Part shown: one piece after another, positions 34,109 through 39,878 of the stretch
Position numbering within the stretch: the stretch's first letter is position 1
How the letters are laid out: each line of letters begins with the position of its first letter
Assembly: GCA_937888715.1 (NCBI GenBank)
Contig: CALARU010000173.1
Coordinates: 1-39,878, forward strand
DNA: 39,878 bases
Origin: an uncultured Planctomycetaceae bacterium
GTDB lineage: Bacteria; Planctomycetota; Planctomycetia; Gemmatales; Gemmataceae
Reading direction: 5' to 3'
Notes under the pieces: model-generated
What the model was told of the DNA's origin: nothing
What the model saw: the letters and a program-made list of their open reading frames with translations, nothing else
The model's database searches: none
Program-made: the position numbers and the translations under genes

Positions 34109-35875
34109 TTACATTTTCTCGAGCACACTTATGCCCAACAACTCCAAACCTTGCTTCAGTACCCTTGCGGTTAAATCGCACAGCAACAACCTGCTTTGCC
34201 TGATACCCTCATTTGGGGCCTTTAACACCGGGCAGTTCTGAAAAAATACACTGTAGGCTTTTGCAACATCCCAAAGGTACGAAGTTATCAGGCTTGGCTT
34301 GTAATCTACCAAAGCAAGAGTAAGGGCTTCTTCAAAGCGGAAAAGCTGCAAAGCCAAGGCACGCTCTTCTACTGTATCTAAAAGTACTGGGATCAAGGCA
34401 TTTCGATAGTTGTCGGGGTTAAGCTCGCCTTTTCTGAATATGCTTCGATTTCTTGCATATGCATATTGCATGTAGGTCGCAGTATTGCCTTCCATCGCCA
34501 TCATTTTTTCCCAGTTAAACACATAATCACTAGTACGATTTTGGCAAAGGTCTGCATATTTCACGGCCCCAATGCCCACCACATCACCCACTCTGTTTAA
34601 ATCCTCGAGGCTTTCTTTGCTTTGCGTTTCACCTTCCTGGTGGTAAGCAGCTTGATACACTTCCTTTGCCAGCCTTACCGCTTCATCAAGCAATTGATCC
34701 AAAGAGGCAACAGCATCACCCGATCGGGTTTTAATAGGCTTTCGATCAGCACCTAAAACAGAACCAAACGAAATATGCTCTAAGCGAGTTTGCTGCCCAA
34801 GCCATTGCTGTGCGATCTGGAATAATTGGGAAAAATGCAAAGACTGCCTTGAATCCACAACATACAGAATGGCATCAGGCTTCCATTGCTCAACCCGATA
34901 CTGAATAGTTGCAAGGTCGGTGGTCATGTAAGTAAATGCGCCATCCGATTTTCGAATCAAAGCAGGTGTAGCATCTTCGGTAAGGAAAATAGCAAGCGCG
35001 CCTTCACTTTCCCGCGCCAGCCCCGATGCGGAAAGATCCTGCACTACTTTATTCAAAAAGGGCTGATAAAAACTTTCCCCATAAGTATGATCAAAACGCA
35101 CACCCAGCCTTTGGTAAACCAGATCAATTTCACCCAAACAAACTGGCATAAACTTACGCCAAAGCTCTAAATTGGTCTGATCACCCTTGTGCATTTTTGC
35201 AGTTTCATCCCTGCAGGCATTTTGCACAGGATCAATCACGCCTTTAGCTATTTCCTCTGGTGTTTTGAATAACTTTCTAACTTCCACATAAAGTCTTGCC
35301 AATTCTTTTACAGGCTCGTTCTGAAAGGCCTTTTCATCAAGCATATTCTTGTAGCCATGCAGAATAATTCCAAATTGCGTGCCCCAATCACCCAGATGAT
35401 TATCGGTAATAACCGTATGACCAAAGAAGCGCAGTGTTCGTGCCAGGCTATCGCCCAGAATAGTGCTACGAAGATGGCCCACATGCATGGGTTTTGCAAC
35501 ATTCGGAGAGCTAAAATCGATTACGAAAGTTTTAACTTTATCAGGCTTGAGTACACCTAGCCTAGGGTCTGCAGCCATCTCTTGTATTTTTTCTGCAAGC
35601 CATTGAGGTTTGATGCGCAGATTTAAAAAGCCAGGCCCCGCAATTTCTACAGGCTCCAAAACATCTGGAAGGGCAAAGAATTCAACAATCTTTTCAGCAA
35701 CTTTCCGTGGCGAAACCTTCGCTTCTTTGGCCAGCCCCATCGAGCCATTGAACTGGTAATCCCCAAACTTTGAATCCGAAGATGCCTTGATTTGCGATAA
35801 CGCATCCACAGAAGCAAAGCCTGCTTTGGTTAATGCTTCTTCTAGATAGGTCGAAATAAATACAGGAAAATTCAT
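34109..35875 (-). CDS. argS: Arginine--tRNA ligase
   Basis: A 588-residue class I aminoacyl-tRNA synthetase charging tRNA-Arg. The N-terminal Add-1 domain is followed by the ATP signature KPMHVGHLRS (HVGH) and, later, the degenerate KMSK-like loop in DRKPIKTRSGDAV. The C-terminal DALR anticodon-binding domain (TATYMQYAYARNRSIFRKG, LALVDYKPSLITSYLWDVAKAYSVFF) is complete. The ATG at 35873-35875 lacks an obvious ribosome site. The rsfS gene ends 55 bases upstream on the same strand. Confidence 0.96.
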   Translation of the reverse strand: MNFPVFISTYLEEALTKAGFASVDALSQIKASSDSKFGDYQFNGSMGLAKEAKVSPRKVAEKIVEFFALPDVLEPVEIAGPGFLNLRIKPQWLAEKIQEMAADPRLGVLKPDKVKTFVIDFSSPNVAKPMHVGHLRSTILGDSLARTLRFFGHTVITDNHLGDWGTQFGIILHGYKNMLDEKAFQNEPVKELARLYVEVRKLFKTPEEIAKGVIDPVQNACRDETAKMHKGDQTNLELWRKFMPVCLGEIDLVYQRLGVRFDHTYGESFYQPFLNKVVQDLSASGLARESEGALAIFLTEDATPALIRKSDGAFTYMTTDLATIQYRVEQWKPDAILYVVDSRQSLHFSQLFQIAQQWLGQQTRLEHISFGSVLGADRKPIKTRSGDAVASLDQLLDEAVRLAKEVYQAAYHQEGETQSKESLEDLNRVGDVVGIGAVKYADLCQNRTSDYVFNWEKMMAMEGNTATYMQYAYARNRSIFRKGELNPDNYRNALIPVLLDTVEERALALQLFRFEEALTLALVDYKPSLITSYLWDVAKAYSVFFQNCPVLKAPNEGIRQSRLLLCDLTARVLKQGLELLGISVLEKM

Positions 35876-35930
35876 GATTAGATTGGTTTTTCAAGTGACA
35901 GAAAACTTTAATATTCCAGATAGATCAACG

Positions 35931-36287
35931 CTAGTCTTGTTTCCAATCGATTCGTGCTGCATCGGCCCACAACTCTTCTAACGAAAAATAAAACCTCGCA
36001 TCCTTATCAAATATATGTACCACGACATCGCCATAATCCTGCACCACCCAGCGGCTAGCTTCGTATCCTTCGAGGCCTATGCGTTTATCTCCAACCTTCT
36101 TCATCCGGTCGTCGATTTCTTCTGCAATGCTGTGAATCTGTCTTCTGCTTGCCCCGGTGGATATTACAAAATAATCGTATAGAGGTGTTATTTTCCTCAT
36201 GTCCAAAACCAGAATATCCTTGGCTTTGTTTTCATTTGCGGTTCGGGCACAAATCAGCGCACGATCCAATGGTCCTGGCATTTCCAT
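35931..36287 (-). CDS. rsfS: Ribosomal silencing factor RsfS
   Basis: A 118-residue protein of the RsfS/Iojap family, which binds uL14 on the large subunit and blocks subunit joining when nutrients are scarce. The block KAKDILVLDMRKITPLYDYFVISTGASRRQIHSIAEEI and the late YGDVVVHIFDKDARFYFSLEELWADA are diagnostic. ATG 36285-36287 has AAAGGA at good distance. A TTG at 36315-36317 with AGGAG (inside a small inverted repeat, AGAGG/CCTCT) would add ten residues. It heads an rsfS-argS-DUF962 operon. Confidence 0.95.
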   Translation of the reverse strand: MEMPGPLDRALICARTANENKAKDILVLDMRKITPLYDYFVISTGASRRQIHSIAEEIDDRMKKVGDKRIGLEGYEASRWVVQDYGDVVVHIFDKDARFYFSLEELWADAARIDWKQD

Positions 36288-36603
36288 CCTGATTTCCTTT
36301 GTAAGTTCCGTATTCAAAAAGAGGCTCCTCTATTAAAAACTAATTCTTCTTTGCTAGTCCTAGCGTATTTATAACCAGCCTCTTCTCATTCATCTTCTCT
36401 TTAAAACGCTTGTATTTCAATTATCATACAAGAAACTTGTACAAATATTTTCTTTTTGTCTGCTAATAAGCGGTATTTGATTAAAAAGCCTGCATTTATT
36501 ACCCTAATCCACACGCTCTCACCGAAATGAAAATATTTGTTGCACTATTCAATACAATCCATGCTAAATTATCTCCCATTAAGCTTCACCCACCGGATAT
36601 TAT
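36288..36603. other. Divergent intergenic region
   Basis: About 315 AT-rich bases between rsfS (minus) and the MFS gene (plus). A weak pair TTGCAC (36540-36545) and TAAATT (36565-36570), 19 bases apart, could serve the MFS gene. No RNA gene or repeat is seen. Confidence 0.4.
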
Positions 36604-37953
36604 ATGAGCAATAATGGCGTTTCTGCAAATAAAGCTTGGATAGTTTGCGGTTTGCTTCTGCTTGCCACCATGATTAATTACATGGATAGGCTTACCCTCA
36701 ATCAAACCATCAGCCGCATCATGGTGGATTTTGACTTCCAGAAAGATTTCTACGGAAAAATCGAAGGGGTGTTCGGGCTCGCTTTTGCTGTTGGCGCCAT
36801 CACCACAGGCCTGATTGTCGATAAAGTTTCCGTCAAATTCCTCTACCCACTTATGGTGTTTTTCTGGTCCCTGTCTGGCTTTATGACGGGCCTCGCTCGC
36901 GATAAAGAAGAATTGTTATACTGTAGGGCGGCTCTTGGCTTTTTCGAAGCTGCCAACTGGCCCTGCGCTCTTGTCACCACTCAAAGGCTTTTGGCCCCAT
37001 CCAAACGAACCATGGGTAACAGCATCCTTCAAAGTGGTGCAGCTTTGGGCGCCGTTATCACTCCCATTATTGTTGAACTCTGCCTTCATAGCCAATTACC
37101 TGGCACACTTGCCCACCTTGCAGGCTGGCGTATCACCTTCCTCATTGTCGGACTCATTGGCCTTTTATGGATTCTTCTTTGGAGTATCGTCACCAAAGAT
37201 ATCTCTCTTAATGCAAGTGATGAATCTTTCTCTTCAGAAAATTCAAAATCAAGCTTTCAAGCTATGTACGAAATATTCTCCGACCGAAGGTTCTGGGTTC
37301 TTCAACTCATGGTTCTTGCCATCAATTCAACCTGGCACTTTCTAAGAGCATGGCTGCCACTTTATCTAAGAGAAGCGCATGGCTACACTGAATCCCAAGT
37401 GAATTGGTTTTCTTCGGGTTATTATCTGGCATCCGATGCGGGTGCACTCACCGCAGGATTCCTAACTTTGTTATTGGTCAGTAAAGGTGCAAGCGTCATC
37501 AATTCACGAAAATGGGTTTATGGCTTCTTTTCGTTCTTTACGTTGCTTAGCATACCTGTAGCGTTCATGCCCTCGGGGCCATTATTCCTTGTAGTTTTAA
37601 TCATGATCGGGTTTTCGACCCTCGCGCTTTTCCCTAGCTATTATTCTTTTAGTCAAGATTTAACGGTGAAACATCAGGGAAAAATCACCGGAGCGTTAGG
37701 CAGCTTGAATTGGGTTGGGATGTTTGTGATGCAAATCAGTGCGGGGTATCTCATCCAAAGAACAGAAAACAAATACTTTGCAAGCTTTATCAGCGATGGT
37801 TTTGCAATCGATGAAGCGCGCAAACTCGCTCAAGGGCAGGCATACACCTGGGGCATTATCATTGCTGGGATTCCACCGATTCTCGCTTTAGTAGCCCTAC
37901 ATCTCTTCTGGTACGAAAAAAACAAATCTCACCAGATCCCTACTGCCACCTGA
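36604..37953 (+). CDS. MFS transporter, ACS (hexuronate/organic anion) type
   Basis: A 449-residue protein with twelve predicted membrane helices. The MFS signature between helices 2 and 3 (GLIVDKVSVKFLYP) and the ACS-family features INYMDRLTLNQ near the start and RAALGFFEAANWPCALVTTQRL in helices 4-5 place it with hexuronate/sialate/organic anion:H+ symporters such as ExuT. The substrate cannot be read; uronates or related acids from polysaccharide breakdown are plausible. It is transcribed alone; its stop lies three bases from that of the converging glycosyltransferase gene. Confidence 0.92.
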   Translation: MSNNGVSANKAWIVCGLLLLATMINYMDRLTLNQTISRIMVDFDFQKDFYGKIEGVFGLAFAVGAITTGLIVDKVSVKFLYPLMVFFWSLSGFMTGLARDKEELLYCRAALGFFEAANWPCALVTTQRLLAPSKRTMGNSILQSGAALGAVITPIIVELCLHSQLPGTLAHLAGWRITFLIVGLIGLLWILLWSIVTKDISLNASDESFSSENSKSSFQAMYEIFSDRRFWVLQLMVLAINSTWHFLRAWLPLYLREAHGYTESQVNWFSSGYYLASDAGALTAGFLTLLLVSKGASVINSRKWVYGFFSFFTLLSIPVAFMPSGPLFLVVLIMIGFSTLALFPSYYSFSQDLTVKHQGKITGALGSLNWVGMFVMQISAGYLIQRTENKYFASFISDGFAIDEARKLAQGQAYTWGIIIAGIPPILALVALHLFWYEKNKSHQIPTAT

Positions 37954-37956
37954 TGC

Positions 37957-39642
37957 CTATCTTTCTGGAACCTCATACACCAACACGGTCGAATTCGCAC
38001 CTTTTCGCGTGCAAGGCCAATCATAAACCACTTTACCCTTTTGCGCCTTTAATGATTCTTCATCCTGCGTCTGCAATCGAAGGTGCGGGTTGCTGGATCT
38101 TTCCACAATCACATACTTGACTCGGGGATCAGAAACAACCAAACCCGATTTCCCTTCTAAAAACACTTTGCCTGCATAATAATGGGACCAACAAAAGGCA
38201 TCTTCCACCAAATCACCTTCGTTGCAATTTATTGCAAGCCATTTCCCAACTTGCTTAAATCCCTCGCGGTTATAATGCAATGTCTCCATACTTTTATAAA
38301 CCGAAGGAACCAACAATAATATCAATAGCAACGAAAACTGATTCAACCTGCCTAGGCCAACCTTAATCCATGACTCTCTAAAAAAAACAACAACCATATC
38401 CCCCAAAACAACGCCGCCATATGCAGCCCAAATAACCATCATCATCAGCGCCAGCATAACATGCCTCTCCGACAGATAACCCATCACCAGCGCAACACGA
38501 TAAAAAGCTACATTCAAGATGGCAAAAGAAACAACAATTACTATAACGCTAGGCTTCCACCACACCCCCTTGGGCATCAACAACAACCCTACCAATGCAA
38601 ATGCACAACCAAGGTAATTCAACCCTTTTAGATACGAATCCCCAAGCACCATGAAAGACCACATAAACCGCGCCGCTGGCCCTTTATCTTCCCCCTCCCA
38701 CCAACTAGCAAACAAGGGCGCTTGATCAAAAACCTTCATCACCACCCCTGGCCCATTCAGTAAAGCCAGTCGCCTATCTGCTTCAACTTGCAATACAGCA
38801 ATTTTCTCTAGTATTTTCTGCCCGGTGGGCTTCGTAGTCAACTTTCCAATCGTCAACATAAATGGTAATGCCAGTACAATAAAACCTAAGATCAACCCAG
38901 CCAAACCTGCAACCATCTTTATTTTGGATTTCGAATCATTAAACTTCCCTAATACGATATTTACCAACATCACCACAAAACATGCGAATACAATTATCAT
39001 CCCCTCAGGCCTTACCAAATAGGCACACGCAGAAAACAACCCCGCAAAAAACCATGTTGTCACTCGACCAGTTTTAAACGCTATAAAAATACAAAACAGC
39101 GCACTCGCTGCAAAAAATAAAAACATGCCTTCAGACAATCCATCCCCCAACACCTTGCTAATCGCAGGCAAAAACTCAAACAACAACACCGACCATATAG
39201 CAACCTTGATGCTAAAGATTTCAAATGCCAAATAGAACAATGGCAGCACTAATAACACACTAAAAAAAGAGGAAACCAATTGACTGCTAAGCTGATACGC
39301 AAATGGCAAATCAGAACCTACAAAGAAACGAACAGGCTTACTTACCAAATGAATTGCCAAAGGAAATCCAGGATGCTGCTGCGCATCTTTGATCACCGAT
39401 TTCCAATCCTTTGAGTTTTCAAGCAGCCATGCATAACGAATAAAGCCAATACTATCGCGCGCTGCTACTTCCGTATGAGTTATTTGCCAGGCGCGCAAAC
39501 CCGCAACCAATAACATCAAAATCAACAAGATAAATACTTGCGACCTTACTGAAGGCAACACTTTTTCTTCCACTGCTTCATTCAACATTGCTAACGCTAC
39601 ACCCATTCTCGTTAACCAACCAACACTACGTATCCGAATCAT
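37957..39642 (-). CDS. GT39-like (ArnT/PMT-type) membrane glycosyltransferase
   Basis: A 561-residue multi-pass protein with about eleven membrane segments. The first extramembrane loop carries the family-type acidic site (TEVAARDSIGFIRYAWLLE, D63) followed by HPGFPLAIHLV, as in polyprenyl-phosphate-sugar-using transferases of the GT39/ArnT group. The C-terminus is soluble and ends near VYDWPCTRKGANSTVLVYEVPE. It probably moves a sugar from a lipid carrier onto an envelope component (inference). The start is uncertain: ATG 39640-39642 overlaps a promoter-like TATGAT, and ATG 39604-39606 is a good alternative. Confidence 0.85.
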   Translation of the reverse strand: MIRIRSVGWLTRMGVALAMLNEAVEEKVLPSVRSQVFILLILMLLVAGLRAWQITHTEVAARDSIGFIRYAWLLENSKDWKSVIKDAQQHPGFPLAIHLVSKPVRFFVGSDLPFAYQLSSQLVSSFFSVLLVLPLFYLAFEIFSIKVAIWSVLLFEFLPAISKVLGDGLSEGMFLFFAASALFCIFIAFKTGRVTTWFFAGLFSACAYLVRPEGMIIVFACFVVMLVNIVLGKFNDSKSKIKMVAGLAGLILGFIVLALPFMLTIGKLTTKPTGQKILEKIAVLQVEADRRLALLNGPGVVMKVFDQAPLFASWWEGEDKGPAARFMWSFMVLGDSYLKGLNYLGCAFALVGLLLMPKGVWWKPSVIVIVVSFAILNVAFYRVALVMGYLSERHVMLALMMMVIWAAYGGVVLGDMVVVFFRESWIKVGLGRLNQFSLLLILLLVPSVYKSMETLHYNREGFKQVGKWLAINCNEGDLVEDAFCWSHYYAGKVFLEGKSGLVVSDPRVKYVIVERSSNPHLRLQTQDEESLKAQKGKVVYDWPCTRKGANSTVLVYEVPER

Positions 39643-39667
39643 ATTCCCATTAGGCTATTTTGGTCAA
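39638..39667 (-). promoter_or_regulatory. Promoter-like TTGACC/TATGAT pair before the GT39-like gene
   Basis: Minus strand: TTGACC (39667-39662), 18 bases, TATGAT (39643-39638). The -10 word overlaps the upstream ATG candidate of the glycosyltransferase, which would favour the later start at 39606. Confidence 0.4.
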
Positions 39668-39852
39668 TACATTGATTTCCCATCTTCGTCTCCCTCGCGA
39701 ATATTTTAATGAACTGCGGATGAGACCCCGCTGGTGCTCGCCCCGAGTCTTTTTCTTTTGTTTTCTTTTTTCCTTTTACTTTTCCCCCTACTCCCAACCC
39801 TCTTTTTTTTGCTTTTACGCCAACTTTTTCTTTTTCTTCCCCCAACTCCCAA

Positions 39853-39875
39853 CCCTCTTCCCTCCGGGAAAAGGG
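39853..39875. repeat. REP-like palindrome at the window edge
   Basis: CCCTCTTCCC and GGGAAAAGGG pair with one mismatch around the loop TCC, resembling the CCCTCTCCC-GGGAGAGGG repeats common between genes in many bacteria. The preceding ACTCCCAACCCTCTT (39845-39859) has an exact partner at 39790-39804. The stretch from 39643 holds no gene and is strongly pyrimidine-rich from 39750 on. Confidence 0.5.
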
Positions 39876-39878
39876 CCC

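Noticed and set aside
39639-39845. A 68-codon minus-strand frame at the window end
   Set aside because: Its Lys/Gly-rich sequence is just a translation of the pyrimidine tract, with no ribosome site or family.

Overview
The window looks like chromosomal DNA from a planctomycete (Planctomycetota, probably near the Gemmatales/Pirellulales side), AT-leaning for that group. The evidence is the DUF1592/DUF1552 secreted pair, a sulfatase-modifying-type (FGE) domain, a DUF1080-like protein, an RsgA with a basic KKKK-type N-terminal extension, and giant HlyD-type adaptors fused to WD40, GAF and M50 peptidase modules. This assignment is inference from gene content; there is no rRNA or tRNA gene to test it.

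Layout. 1-6.9 kb: the 3' end of an FGE-sulfatase-domain protein; a secreted thioredoxin-like protein whose frame is crossed by one in-frame UGA (807-809) followed by a SECIS-like hairpin, so it is probably a selenoprotein; the DUF1592/DUF1552 pair on the minus strand; and two small secreted proteins. 7-10.5 kb: a TlpA/ResA-type thioredoxin, an aldo/keto reductase and a secreted alpha/beta hydrolase. 10.6-12.7 kb: an hscA-iscX pair for Fe-S cluster assembly. 12.7-14.8 kb: psuG and rsgA on the minus strand. 15.0-15.3 kb: a 47-residue ribbon-helix-helix-like protein preceded by a near-consensus sigma-54 promoter. 15.3-19.9 kb: a minus-strand run hemX-like / hemA / NAD-epimerase / class I fumarase.

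20-27.6 kb: a minus-strand cassette reading GAF-GAF-TM-HlyD, then HlyD with an inserted seven-bladed WD40 propeller, then PqqD-like/M50 protease/HlyD, then a secreted beta-rich protein. It looks like an envelope export or efflux machine with three different adaptors but no recognisable pump. A TolC-like outer-membrane lipoprotein lies 3.7 kb upstream (31.3-33.5 kb), separated by a small hypothetical gene, a DUF885 metallopeptidase and an ATP-grasp ligase. 33.7-36.3 kb: housekeeping genes rsfS-argS-DUF962. 36.6-39.6 kb: an MFS transporter converging on a GT39-like membrane glycosyltransferase. The last 240 bases are pyrimidine-rich with a REP-like palindrome.

The best candidates for undescribed biology are the UGA-containing thioredoxin-like protein, the multi-adaptor envelope cassette with its sensor and propeller insertions, and the sigma-54-driven mini-regulator.
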